This document shows positions 25,812 through 34,978 of a stretch of DNA of 64,000 bases, one piece after another. Made by a program: the position numbers and the translations under genes. Within the stretch, counting starts at the first letter, position 1, and each line of letters starts with the position of its first letter. The notes beneath the pieces are model-generated. The model made no database searches. It saw only the letters and a program-made list of their open reading frames with translations, and had not been told where the DNA came from. This stretch comes from Proteobacteria bacterium UBA981. Its GTDB lineage: Bacteria; Pseudomonadota; Gammaproteobacteria; Ga0077536. The DNA lies in NCBI GenBank assembly GCA_002292285.1, contig DBBP01000031.1:1-64000 (forward strand), in the 5' to 3' direction.

Positions 25812-28112
25812 CTATTGACGCTCTAAACCAGCCTGCGTCCAGAATCTGTGGCGCTGTGAACGTTCCGTGATCAGCACCGCTCCGAGTGCGCTAAAAGTGA
25901 CACTTACGGCGCCGTCGGTCGCCGTGTTGGTCAGTTGGCTACCGATTGCTCGATAGCGTTCGATTACCGCTGCGTGAGGCATGCCGTAGCGATTTCCGTA
26001 GCCGCTGGAAACAACCGCGAAACGAGGCCGAACGGCAGTCACGAAATCACTCGTGGAAGAGCTCTTGCTGCCATGATGCGGGACTATCAGTAAGTCGGCC
26101 CTGAGGCGCTCGCGTGCTCGCGCGAGCAGCTCGCGTTCTGCGGGCAACTCGACGTCGCCGCTTAGCAACGCCGTGCCGAACGGTGACCGAACCGCGAGCA
26201 CGCAGGACGCATTGTTGCGACCTGGTGCGGAATTCTGCAGCGGATGCAGCCACTCGAACTCAACGCCGTCCCAAGACCATCGATAGCCGGCATAGCAAGG
26301 TACATGCTCGGTAGCAAGGCGCGCGCGAGGCGGCGCGTAAAGCTTCCCGACGCGATAGGTTGCCAGGATTGAGGCGAGTCCGCCAACGTGGTCGCTGTCT
26401 GTGTGACTGATGGCAACAGTATCGAGCGCGTCGCTCCCGATGCGCTGCAGAGCCGGCACAACCACTGCGCTGCCGGCATCCCCACGCCGCCCCCACCAGG
26501 ACGGCCCAGCGTCATACAGCAGCAGGTGATGGCGGGTCGCTACCAACACCGCCAGCCCCTGTCCGACATCAAGAACGGTGACACGGAATGCGCCCGGCTT
26601 GAGTGCCGGTTGACGTGCACCCAACGCTGCGACGAGGACGATAGCCCCCAAAATTCGCGTTGCTAGCGCCCGCGGCAAACTCAGCAGCACTAGCGCAAAG
26701 GCGATAGGCAGTACGGTAGTAGCGTTGATCAGCGCGCTGACCGGGATAGGTGGAAGGGCTGTAGCCAGAAATTCCAGCGTGGCCTCGAGATAAATCCATA
26801 ACCGCGCCGCGCTATCCCAAACGATGGCGGCTGGCGCGAAGCTCACGGTGCTGAGCAACATGCCAAGCAAGGTCAACGGCACGATGAATACGCTGGCAAA
26901 CGGTACCGCGAGCATATTTGCCACTGGCGCGACCAGCGAAAGTTCGCCGAATATCAGGGTGACGAGCGGTGTCAGGCCCAGGCACAACATCCAGTGTGTG
27001 CGCCACAGGCGCCGAATCCGGCCGTCGTCCCCGTCATGCGAGCGAACCAACGCGATCAGAATGGCCACGGCAAGAAACGACAGCCAGGTTCCGTTGGCCA
27101 GCAGGGTAAAAGGATCCTGGGTCGCGAGAATGACCAGAGCGATGAGCAAATTGTCGATACTCAACACACGCCGCCCGCGCAATGCCGCTAGCGCGCCCCA
27201 ACTCACCATGCCTGCCGCCCGACACGCCGCGATGCCAAATCCGGCCAGCGCGGCATAGCAGAGCGCTGCCAATAGCGCTGCGATCCACCCAACCCGCACT
27301 GCTGGATAGTGCTGGGCATGACGACCGAGTAACGCCACCAGTAGTCGCACAACGCACAGTGTCCATGCCGCGCATAGAGAAATGTGCAGACCACTTATCG
27401 CGAGTAAGTGTCCTACACCGGTCGCGCGCAGCAAACGCCGTTGCCGCTCATTGAGCGCACTCCGGTCTGCGACCGCCAGCGCTTTTATTATTGCTGCGGC
27501 TGCAGGCTCGAGCCCGGCCGCGTCGATTGCGCGGCTGAATCGAGCACGCCAGTACCTGATGCCGTAGGGCGACGCGATCGCGGCGCAGTGATTTTCCGGG
27601 TGCTTCACTACGCTAGCGAAGCCACTATAGCGCCGCGCAACGAAGCCACGCTCGGCATCCGGCGCGCCCGGATTAGCCAACGCATGCGGACGCCGCAGGC
27701 GCACGTACAGTCGGCACCAACTATCTGGGGCCAGAGCGAGTGCATGCGTAGCACCCGAGATCCGCAACTGCGGTGGCGACGCCAGCGGCAGCCAGGTGCC
27801 GGGCGATGCGGCGAGTTGCATTACAAACGATTGCCGGCCCTGCTCGACGTAGGCGAAGGAATCAACGGCGCCGCTTACCTGTGTAACGAGGCCGCCGGGC
27901 GGCAGCGAATCGCGTTGTTCGAGATAGGCTTGGATATGCAACGACGCCCACAAGACGCCGAGTATCAGAGCGGCGAGCGGACGCAGGCGGCCGATTGCCA
28001 TCAGCAACAACGCCAACAACCCGGCACTGATCATCGCAGCGCATGACAGCGGCGCCGACGTTAATAGCGCGCCAACAATCCCGACAAGGTAGAATACGAA
28101 GATATGGCGCAT
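25812..28112 (-). CDS. comEC: DNA internalization protein ComEC/Rec2
   Basis: ComEC carries single-stranded DNA across the inner membrane during natural transformation. The 766-residue protein has several hydrophobic helices, a competence domain with GHLLAISGLHISL, and a C-terminal metallo-beta-lactamase-like domain with SHTDSDHVGGL and LLIVPHHGSKSSS. The full three-part layout is kept and no frameshift is visible, so the gene should be functional. Other competence genes are not in the window. Confidence 0.92.
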   Translation of the reverse strand: MRHIFVFYLVGIVGALLTSAPLSCAAMISAGLLALLLMAIGRLRPLAALILGVLWASLHIQAYLEQRDSLPPGGLVTQVSGAVDSFAYVEQGRQSFVMQLAASPGTWLPLASPPQLRISGATHALALAPDSWCRLYVRLRRPHALANPGAPDAERGFVARRYSGFASVVKHPENHCAAIASPYGIRYWRARFSRAIDAAGLEPAAAAIIKALAVADRSALNERQRRLLRATGVGHLLAISGLHISLCAAWTLCVVRLLVALLGRHAQHYPAVRVGWIAALLAALCYAALAGFGIAACRAAGMVSWGALAALRGRRVLSIDNLLIALVILATQDPFTLLANGTWLSFLAVAILIALVRSHDGDDGRIRRLWRTHWMLCLGLTPLVTLIFGELSLVAPVANMLAVPFASVFIVPLTLLGMLLSTVSFAPAAIVWDSAARLWIYLEATLEFLATALPPIPVSALINATTVLPIAFALVLLSLPRALATRILGAIVLVAALGARQPALKPGAFRVTVLDVGQGLAVLVATRHHLLLYDAGPSWWGRRGDAGSAVVVPALQRIGSDALDTVAISHTDSDHVGGLASILATYRVGKLYAPPRARLATEHVPCYAGYRWSWDGVEFEWLHPLQNSAPGRNNASCVLAVRSPFGTALLSGDVELPAERELLARARERLRADLLIVPHHGSKSSSTSDFVTAVRPRFAVVSSGYGNRYGMPHAAVIERYRAIGSQLTNTATDGAVSVTFSALGAVLITERSQRHRFWTQAGLERQ

Positions 28113-28401
28113 GCATCGTCCATGAGCGTTACAGCGAGATCATGCTGAAGCGCGATTCTGATCGCGGCGCTACATCCTTGCAGCGTCGATAGGCCTGAGA
28201 CCTGCCTGTAGTATAGCGCGTCGCCACTGTCGCGCGGCGTAATCATCAGCCTTCGAGTGCCGAATCAACGAGTAGCCGAGGAGACCCTGGTTTGACCATG
28301 GGCGCGAAATTGCGAGGAGTTCAAACAGGGAAACCGGGCAGCGTTCGGCACGGCGTCGTGCTGAACCAGGCGTCGCAACGCTATCCCTGCGAACGGTCGC
28401 A

Positions 28402-28935
28402 ATGAGCCCACGCCACATTCTCAAACGCTACGTCGGTAGCCGTGAATCGCTCAGCGAGTCGCGCGCCGCGGGCCGTTTGGGCAAACGCCTGCACAATGCC
28501 GATATCTGGCATCCTGGGCGACGTTCAGTTGCCGGCGGTGTAAGTCTGGGATTTTTCCTCGCCTTCATACCGCTGCCGGTGCAAATGCTGATTGCCGCCC
28601 CGCTCGCATTATTGTTTCGGGTCAACCTGCCGGTCGCACTGATCGCCGTATGGATAACCAATCCAATCACGATTGCACCGCTGTTCATCTTCGCGTTTAA
28701 AATCGGCAGCTGGATTAGCGGTCGTGACAGCGAGAATTCGCCGCTTACTTTTGAACCTTCGTTCGACGCTATTGCGACGACGTTTGGTGAGATCTGGTTG
28801 CCGTTGTGGATTGGCTGCCTGGTATGCGGCAGCGCCGCAGCAATAGTGGGCAACGTAGCGGTGCGCTTACTGTGGCGCGCAAACCTGTTTTATCGCCGGC
28901 GTCAGCGGCGCAAGAAAAAACTCAACCCGCAATAG
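28402..28935 (+). CDS. DUF2062 family membrane protein
   Basis: The 177-residue protein has an arginine-rich N-terminus and an ending rich in Lys and Arg. Three or so hydrophobic segments contain GGVSLGFFLAFIPLPVQMLI and VWITNPITIAPLF, the conserved DUF2062 blocks. The function of the family is unknown. The gene converges on lolD and overlaps its 3' end by 14 bases. The 289 bases between it and comEC hold no other gene I can support. Confidence 0.85.
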   Translation: MSPRHILKRYVGSRESLSESRAAGRLGKRLHNADIWHPGRRSVAGGVSLGFFLAFIPLPVQMLIAAPLALLFRVNLPVALIAVWITNPITIAPLFIFAFKIGSWISGRDSENSPLTFEPSFDAIATTFGEIWLPLWIGCLVCGSAAAIVGNVAVRLLWRANLFYRRRQRRKKKLNPQ

Positions 28936-29608
28936 CGCTCAGACGTCCATCGCCGAGGTTGTAGCGACGCTGCATCCTTGCCGCGATGTTTTCGTCGTGG
29001 GTGACGACGATTACCGCTGCATTTTTCTCTGCACAAAGTTCAAGCATCAAGTCGCAGGTCTGTGCCGCGTTGCGTTGGTCGAGATTACCGGTCGGCTCAT
29101 CGGCAAGCAGACAGCGCGGTGCGGTCACCAAGGCGCGGGCGATCGCGACGCGTTGCCGCTCCCCTCCGGACAGCTCGGCAGGACGGTGAGTGGCGCGCTC
29201 CGCGAGCCCGATACGATCAAGTATTGCGCGCGCACTGGCCCGCGCCTCGCGCGCCGATATGCGCCCGATTAGTAACGGCATGGCGACGTTCTCCAGCGCG
29301 GAAAATTCAGCCAGCAAGTGATGGAACTGATAGACAAATCCAAGCGTCGAATTGCGCATGCTGGTGCGTATGCGCTCAGAAGCTGTGTGCAAATCCTGCC
29401 CGCACACCGTGACCGAACCTCGACTCGGTTGGTCCAGTCCGCCAAGCAAATGCAGCAAGGTGCTTTTACCTGAACCCGATGCCCCGGTTATCGCCACGGT
29501 CTCGCCGCCACCGACATCCAAATCAACGCCATTCAAAACTTCGATGATCGTGTCACCATCATCATAGCTACGCGCCAAATCGCGACACGAAATCACACAA
29601 TCATTCAT
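28922..29608 (-). CDS. lolD: Lipoprotein-releasing ABC transporter ATP-binding protein LolD
   Basis: LolD powers the release of outer-membrane lipoproteins from the inner membrane to LolA. The 228-residue protein has Walker A GASGSGKST, signature LSGGERQRVAIARAL and Walker B LLADEPTGNLD, with VYQFHHLLAEFSALENVAMP at the characteristic Q-loop. The frame is open 61 codons upstream, but the ATG at 29608 gives the normal start and overlaps lolC by eight bases. This matches the usual lolC-lolD order. Confidence 0.95.
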   Translation of the reverse strand: MNDCVISCRDLARSYDDGDTIIEVLNGVDLDVGGGETVAITGASGSGKSTLLHLLGGLDQPSRGSVTVCGQDLHTASERIRTSMRNSTLGFVYQFHHLLAEFSALENVAMPLLIGRISAREARASARAILDRIGLAERATHRPAELSGGERQRVAIARALVTAPRCLLADEPTGNLDQRNAAQTCDLMLELCAEKNAAVIVVTHDENIAARMQRRYNLGDGRLSAIAG

Positions 29609-30842
29609 GGCGCAGCCCATCTGCAGGCGTAGTTTGGGCAGCCAGCCACGCTGGGTATAGCGGTGCCACAATTGCGAGTAGCAACGCGAACACGGCCGTG
29701 CCCACGAAATCTGACCACAGTGGCTGTGACGGAATCGTGCTGATGTAATAGACCTCTGGCGACAAAATCTTGGAACCCATGAGCTGTTCAATCAACGCGA
29801 CCAGCGCGTCGATATTGTGGGACAGGACAACACCGAGCAACAACCCGCCGCAGACGCCAAGCAACCCGGTGACCGCGCCCTGAATAAGAAATACTCGCGT
29901 GATCGCCCCTCGCGTCATACCCAACGCTCTCAGCATGGCGATGTCGCCGCGCTTTTCGGCAACCGCCACGACCAGAATCGAGACCATGTTAAAGGCCGCG
30001 ATAGCGACCGCAAGGGCGAGAATAATGAACATTACAATTTTCTCGGTCTTCAGCGCGCGGTACAAATTTTGGTGACTGTCTGTCCAGTCTTCTATGGTGG
30101 CGCCCACGCTGACTGCTAACGCGCGCTTGAGGCTCGGTGCCATGTTTGCATCGGCCAGTCGCACGCGAATTCCATCGATGCCAGGGCCAAGACGAAATAA
30201 ACGCGCCGCATCGTCTCGGTTGGTGACAATCAAACCACCGTCATGTTCTTGCAATCCAAATTCGAAAATACCGACAACGCGAAATCGTTTCATGCGCGGA
30301 ATCAAGCCGGCCGGTGTGACCACCGGGCGCGGCGACAACAAATTCAAGTCGTCACCCAACCCGACACCCAACTGTGCGGCGAGTTCGCTGCCAATGACCG
30401 CAGAAAAGCTGCCGCTGACCAATTCCGCCAGCTCTCCCGCCCGCAAATGTTCGGCCAGAGTCGTCACGCGCCCCTCGGCGGCACGCTCTACCCCGCGAAC
30501 TTCAACTGCGCGAATACGAGCACCGCGCTGCACGAGAACATCGCGACGTACGTAAGGCGCTGCCGCGAGCACATCGGGATGGTCTTCAAGCTTACTCAAG
30601 GCATCACGCCAAGCCTCTGCAGGGAGATCGCTGGCATCGACATCAAGGTGCCCGCTCATGCCGAGGATGCGCTCGCGCAATTCACCTTCAAAACCATTCA
30701 TAATCGACAATATCGTGAGCAGCACGGCAACGCCCAGCGCTGTTGCGACAATCGCGGTCAACGAAATGAACGCGATAAAGTGATTGCCGCGCCTGGCATA
30801 GATGTAGCGGATGCCGATAAACGATTCGACGGGCATTGACAT
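29601..30842 (-). CDS. lolC: Lipoprotein-releasing ABC transporter permease LolC/E
   Basis: The 413-residue inner-membrane protein has one N-terminal helix (residues about 20-45), a large periplasmic domain, and three C-terminal helices, the MacB/FtsX-type layout of LolC and LolE. The blocks FIGIRYIYARRGNHFIAFIS and ISLTAIVATALGVAVLLTI are typical. Only one permease gene is present beside lolD, so the transporter may be a homodimer, as proposed for LolF-type systems, or a second permease may lie elsewhere. Confidence 0.92.
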   Translation of the reverse strand: MSMPVESFIGIRYIYARRGNHFIAFISLTAIVATALGVAVLLTILSIMNGFEGELRERILGMSGHLDVDASDLPAEAWRDALSKLEDHPDVLAAAPYVRRDVLVQRGARIRAVEVRGVERAAEGRVTTLAEHLRAGELAELVSGSFSAVIGSELAAQLGVGLGDDLNLLSPRPVVTPAGLIPRMKRFRVVGIFEFGLQEHDGGLIVTNRDDAARLFRLGPGIDGIRVRLADANMAPSLKRALAVSVGATIEDWTDSHQNLYRALKTEKIVMFIILALAVAIAAFNMVSILVVAVAEKRGDIAMLRALGMTRGAITRVFLIQGAVTGLLGVCGGLLLGVVLSHNIDALVALIEQLMGSKILSPEVYYISTIPSQPLWSDFVGTAVFALLLAIVAPLYPAWLAAQTTPADGLRHE

Positions 30843-30904
30843 GACCGGCGATTATAACTTGAAGCCTCGACACGCCGTCGTCTCATTAAGCATCATGAAT
30901 TGTT

Positions 30905-31570
30905 ATGAACATCCTCGCTCTGGAAACGTCTACTGAGGCCTGCTCTGTCGCACTGTTAACGCCAGCGGGAATCAAGTCCTGCCACGACATTGCGCCGCGC
31001 CAACATACCGATTTGGTTCTGGCGATGATCGAAGATGTTTTTACCCGCAGTGAGGTTACTCGCGGACAACTCGACGCTGTGGCGTTCGGCCACGGCCCCG
31101 GTTCTTTTACGGGCGTACGCATTGCCGCGTCGATCGCACAAGGCATTGCGTTGGCACTGCATTGTCCGGTCGTACCGGTTTCAACATTGCGCGCGCTCGC
31201 TGCGGGTGCCGCACGGACCAGTGGCACCGACCGCGTGCTGGTTGCCAGCGATGCGCGCCGCCAGGAGATCTACTTCGCTGCTTACGAGTTTTCCGGTGAG
31301 GACGAGACCACACGCTCGATTGTCGCCGACTGCGTCATTCCAGCCGAACAAATACGCCGGCCCGATAGTGGCATATGGTCAACTGCCGGGAATGGTTGGG
31401 CGACGTATCGCTCGCGTCTGAGTGACGACGTACGTGCCCTTCCCAAAGCACTGACCGAATTCCCCGAAGCTGTTGATGTCGCACGCCTGGCGCAGTTCGA
31501 TTTAGCGCATGGCGCAGGCATGTCGCCCGAACAGGCAGCCCCAATCTATCTGCGTGGTGCTGTCGACTAA
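30905..31570 (+). CDS. tsaB: tRNA threonylcarbamoyladenosine synthesis protein TsaB
   Basis: TsaB pairs with TsaD and TsaE to make the t6A modification at position 37 of ANN-decoding tRNAs. The 221-residue protein starts MNILALETSTEACSVAL and has AFGHGPGSFTGVRI, the hallmark of the family. It is divergent from lolC. The next 340 bases hold no gene, up to the nrdA control region. Confidence 0.95.
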   Translation: MNILALETSTEACSVALLTPAGIKSCHDIAPRQHTDLVLAMIEDVFTRSEVTRGQLDAVAFGHGPGSFTGVRIAASIAQGIALALHCPVVPVSTLRALAAGAARTSGTDRVLVASDARRQEIYFAAYEFSGEDETTRSIVADCVIPAEQIRRPDSGIWSTAGNGWATYRSRLSDDVRALPKALTEFPEAVDVARLAQFDLAHGAGMSPEQAAPIYLRGAVD

Positions 31571-31909
31571 GCGCGTCATGCACGCCCGACTGTCGCCCGG
31601 CATACGCTGAATACCACTTTTGCCCCCGCTGCGCACACCGCGCGAAGCGCCGGGCGGGAACGGACATACGCCGGCCAAAGTACTGCCCGATGGCGGTTCA
31701 CCCCCGCGCCGTTCGTTTAACGCGCAAAACCGGCGAAGCGTCTTTTCGAATTCCCTCCACTAACAGCCTGATCCGGCAACCGGGGCAGTGTTTATGGCGC
31801 CGGCGACGGTGCTTATCGCAAGCGCCTGATCTCCTTACAAAAGCCGGAAACTATCCCCAGTTTGTACCCAGCTTAAGCGCGAGTTACACTGCGGCTGCAC
31901 ACAAGCTGT

Positions 31910-31957
31910 ACACATCATCTAGTGGTTCATTATTTCCTTGACCACATGTTATTGTGG
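31910..31957 (+). promoter_or_regulatory. Tandem NrdR-box-like operators upstream of nrdA
   Basis: Two imperfect palindromes fit the NrdR-box pattern (acaC-w-A-t-A-T-a-T-w-Gtgt). Box 1, ACACATCATCTAGTGG, is at 31910-31925. Box 2, CCACATGTTATTGTGG, is at 31942-31957. Their starts are 32 bp apart, about three helical turns, which is the spacing known for NrdR-box pairs. Box 2 lies between the predicted -35 and -10 hexamers, so bound NrdR would block RNA polymerase. The boxes match the consensus at roughly 11-12 of 16 positions. Confidence 0.75.
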
Positions 31958-31966
31958 TGATATACA
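31938..31966 (+). promoter_or_regulatory. Predicted sigma-70-type promoter of nrdAB
   Basis: The hexamers TTGACC (31938-31943) and TATACA (31961-31966) are 17 bases apart and match the sigma-70 consensus well. Transcription would begin near 31973, leaving a 5' leader of about 70 bases. The second NrdR-like box overlaps this promoter. Confidence 0.7.
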
Positions 31967-32044
31967 GTCGCTTACACGGCAAACATAAACAATAATCCGA
32001 TGCCGTCACCGGCCACAGAGCCGTGCGAATTACCTGGAGGGGAT

Positions 32045-34927
32045 ATGGAATTAGAGCGTGCCGCCGTCGCCGATGAGAAAATTCAGTCACAAGTGTCGAC
32101 AACGACACTTCAGTCAGAACCAAGTGCAGAAATCGTCGCCACCGCGCCCGGTGAATTTCGGGTAATTCGCCGCAACGGGAAAGTCACGACGTTCGACGGC
32201 AGCAAAATTAAAGTTGCGCTGACCAAGGCATTCCTTGCAGTAGAAGGCGGGCACGCGGCGGCATCGACGCGCATTCATGCCCTCGTTGATGACCTTGCCG
32301 CGCAAATCGTTGCAGCAGTCACGCGCCGCATGCCGGTCGGTGGCGCAGTACATATCGAGGACATCCAGGATCAGGTCGAATTGACACTGATGCGAGCCGG
32401 CGAGCACAAAGTCGCCCGCTCTTATGTGCTGTATCGCGAACAGCGCTCCCAGGAGCGCAAAATTGCACACTCTGACGACGTCCCCGCAGTCCGCAGCAGC
32501 ACGTTGACCGTAACACTGCTCGACGGAAGTAAAGCACCGCTCGATGAACGACGCCTGCGCAAGGTGATCGACGAAGCTTGTAACGATGTCGAAGGTGCCG
32601 TTGCGGAAACTATCGTCGACGAAACACTGCGGTCGCTGTTTGACGGGGTCGCCGAAGCCGACGTTGCTCGCGCTGCGACTATGAGTGCGCGCGTATTTAT
32701 CGAACGCGAACCCAACTACACCTACGTTGCTGCCCGTCTGTTGCTCGACTCGTTGCGCCAGGAGGCCTTGAGCTTTGTGAGCAAGCGCCGCGACGAGGCG
32801 ACGCATGCAGAGATGACGGAGCGCTACCCGGCCTACTTTGAGGGTTATGTGAAGCGCGCAATTGATCTCGAACTAATGGACCCACGCCTGGGAAACTACG
32901 ACCTCGAGCGGATTGGCAAAGCGATCAAGCCGGAGCGCGATTTCAGCTTCAATTATCTCGGTATGCAAACCCTGTATGACCGCTATTTTATTCAGAGCAG
33001 CGGCACTCGCTTCGAACTCCCGCAAGCTTTTTTCATGCGCGTTGCGATGGGACTGGCGATTAACGAAATCGCTCCTGAAGAGTGGACAATCAAGTTTTAT
33101 GACCTGCTCTCCTCATTCGACTTCATGAGTTCAACACCGACGCTGTTCAACTCAGGCACATTGCGCCCGCAGTTATCGTCTTGTTATCTGACTTCAGTCC
33201 CGGACGATCTCGATGGCATCTTCAGCGCTATCAAAGACGACGCCCTGTTATCGAAATTCGCCGGTGGGCTCGGCAATGACTGGACACCGGTACGCGGCAT
33301 GGGTGCGCACATAAAAGGTACCAACGGCAAGTCACAAGGCGTCGTACCGTTTCTGAAAGTAGCTAATGACACCGCCGTCGCAGTCAATCAGGGCGGCAAA
33401 CGTAAAGGGGCAATGTGCGCCTACCTCGAGTCCTGGCATATGGACATCGAAGAGTTTACCGAACTGCGTAAGAACACTGGCGACGACCGCCGTCGTACCC
33501 ACGATATGAACACCGCCAACTGGGTGCCCGACTTATTCATGAAACGGGTCTGTGAAGATAGCGAATGGACGTTGTTTTCACCTGACGAAACACCGGATTT
33601 GCACGATGCGACAGGAGCCGATTTTGAACGTCGCTACTGTGCCTACGAAGAAAAAGCTGCGCGTGGCGAAATCAATAACTTCAAACGTATGCGCGCAGTC
33701 GAACTCTGGCGCAAGATGCTTGCAATGCTGTTTGAAACCGGCCACCCGTGGGTGACCTTCAAAGACGCTGCAAACCTGCGCTCTCCGCAGCAACATGCCG
33801 GCGTCGTACACAGCTCCAACTTGTGCACAGAGATTACTCTGAACACCTCACCGGGGCAGGAAATAGCCGTGTGTAACCTGGGCTCGGTGAACCTGGCGCA
33901 GCATGTTACTGAGCAAGGCCTCGATGCAGAAAAAATCGAGCACACCGTGAGCATCGCCATGCGCATGCTCGACAACGTCATCGATTACAACTACTACAGT
34001 GTCCCGACCGCGCGAGCATCAAATTTACGCCATCGTCCAGTCGGCCTCGGCGTGATGGGGTTTCAGGACGCACTGTATAAACTTCGAGTCGCTTACACAT
34101 CTAATGAAGCCGTCGAATTCGCCGACCGCTCGATGGAAACCATCAGCTACCACACGATCAAAGCATCAACCGACCTTGCTGCAGAACGTGGTTCATACCA
34201 GAGTTTCGAAGGTTCTCTGTGGAGCAAGGGAATTCTGCCAATAGATTCTATTGAACTGCTCGCCGAGGGTCGTGGTGGTTACCTCGATATGAATCGAGAG
34301 CAAACACTCGATTGGGATAGCTTGCGCGACCGCGTCACCAGTGTGGGCATGCGCAACTCCAACTGCATGGCCATCGCGCCAACGGCGACCATCTCGAATA
34401 TTTGCGGTGTTAGTCAATCCATCGAGCCGACCTACCAAAATCTTTTTGTGAAGTCGAATCTGTCCGGTGACTTCACGGTCGTGAACATGTACCTCGTTGA
34501 CGACCTTAAAGCGCGCAAGCTGTGGGATGAGGTGATGGTCAACGATCTGAAGTACTACGACGGTAGCGTGGCGCGAATTGACCGGATACCAGACGACGTC
34601 AAAGAACTTTATGCCACCGCCTTTGAGATCGACCCGCGCTGGTTGGTAGAAGCAGGATCTCGCCGTCAGAAATGGCTCGACCAGGCACAATCTCTGAACC
34701 TGTATATGGCCCAACCCAGCGGCAGCCAGCTGGATAATCTGTACAAGCTAGCCTGGGTCCGTGGACTCAAGACGACTTACTACTTGCGCACCATGGGCGC
34801 GACACACGTTGAGAAAAGCACACTCGCAGACGGCAAGTTGAACGCTGTTGAAAAACAATCGCAAACCGAAATCGAAGAGCCAAAAGCCTGCTCAATACTC
34901 GACCCAGACTGTGAAGCGTGTCAATAA
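32045..34927 (+). CDS. nrdA: Ribonucleoside-diphosphate reductase, class Ia, alpha subunit
   Basis: NrdA reduces ribonucleotides to deoxyribonucleotides. The 960-residue protein has two N-terminal ATP-cones in series (the first around FRVIRRNGKVTTFDGSKI, the second around LTVTLLDGSKAPLD), as in Pseudomonas-type NrdA, where activity is set by ATP and dATP. The core has the active-site Cys in QLSSCYLTSV, the NLCTEI block (Asn, Cys, Glu) and the partner Cys in VCNLGSVNL. The tail DCEACQ offers two redox cysteines for thioredoxin or glutaredoxin. The ATG at 32045 is preceded by GGAGGGG; a start at 32000 lacks such a site. Confidence 0.96.
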   Translation: MELERAAVADEKIQSQVSTTTLQSEPSAEIVATAPGEFRVIRRNGKVTTFDGSKIKVALTKAFLAVEGGHAAASTRIHALVDDLAAQIVAAVTRRMPVGGAVHIEDIQDQVELTLMRAGEHKVARSYVLYREQRSQERKIAHSDDVPAVRSSTLTVTLLDGSKAPLDERRLRKVIDEACNDVEGAVAETIVDETLRSLFDGVAEADVARAATMSARVFIEREPNYTYVAARLLLDSLRQEALSFVSKRRDEATHAEMTERYPAYFEGYVKRAIDLELMDPRLGNYDLERIGKAIKPERDFSFNYLGMQTLYDRYFIQSSGTRFELPQAFFMRVAMGLAINEIAPEEWTIKFYDLLSSFDFMSSTPTLFNSGTLRPQLSSCYLTSVPDDLDGIFSAIKDDALLSKFAGGLGNDWTPVRGMGAHIKGTNGKSQGVVPFLKVANDTAVAVNQGGKRKGAMCAYLESWHMDIEEFTELRKNTGDDRRRTHDMNTANWVPDLFMKRVCEDSEWTLFSPDETPDLHDATGADFERRYCAYEEKAARGEINNFKRMRAVELWRKMLAMLFETGHPWVTFKDAANLRSPQQHAGVVHSSNLCTEITLNTSPGQEIAVCNLGSVNLAQHVTEQGLDAEKIEHTVSIAMRMLDNVIDYNYYSVPTARASNLRHRPVGLGVMGFQDALYKLRVAYTSNEAVEFADRSMETISYHTIKASTDLAAERGSYQSFEGSLWSKGILPIDSIELLAEGRGGYLDMNREQTLDWDSLRDRVTSVGMRNSNCMAIAPTATISNICGVSQSIEPTYQNLFVKSNLSGDFTVVNMYLVDDLKARKLWDEVMVNDLKYYDGSVARIDRIPDDVKELYATAFEIDPRWLVEAGSRRQKWLDQAQSLNLYMAQPSGSQLDNLYKLAWVRGLKTTYYLRTMGATHVEKSTLADGKLNAVEKQSQTEIEEPKACSILDPDCEACQ

Positions 34928-34978
34928 CTGCACTGCTCATTAAGTAGCACAATAAATAGATAACCAAAGGGGAACGCG

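Noticed and set aside
27408..28046. 212-codon plus-strand frame opposite comEC
   Set aside because: It is antisense to the conserved competence domain of comEC, with an arginine-rich, low-complexity translation typical of a shadow frame.
32114..32806. 230-codon minus-strand frame opposite nrdA
   Set aside because: It is a shadow of the strongly conserved ATP-cone region of nrdA and shows no domain of its own.
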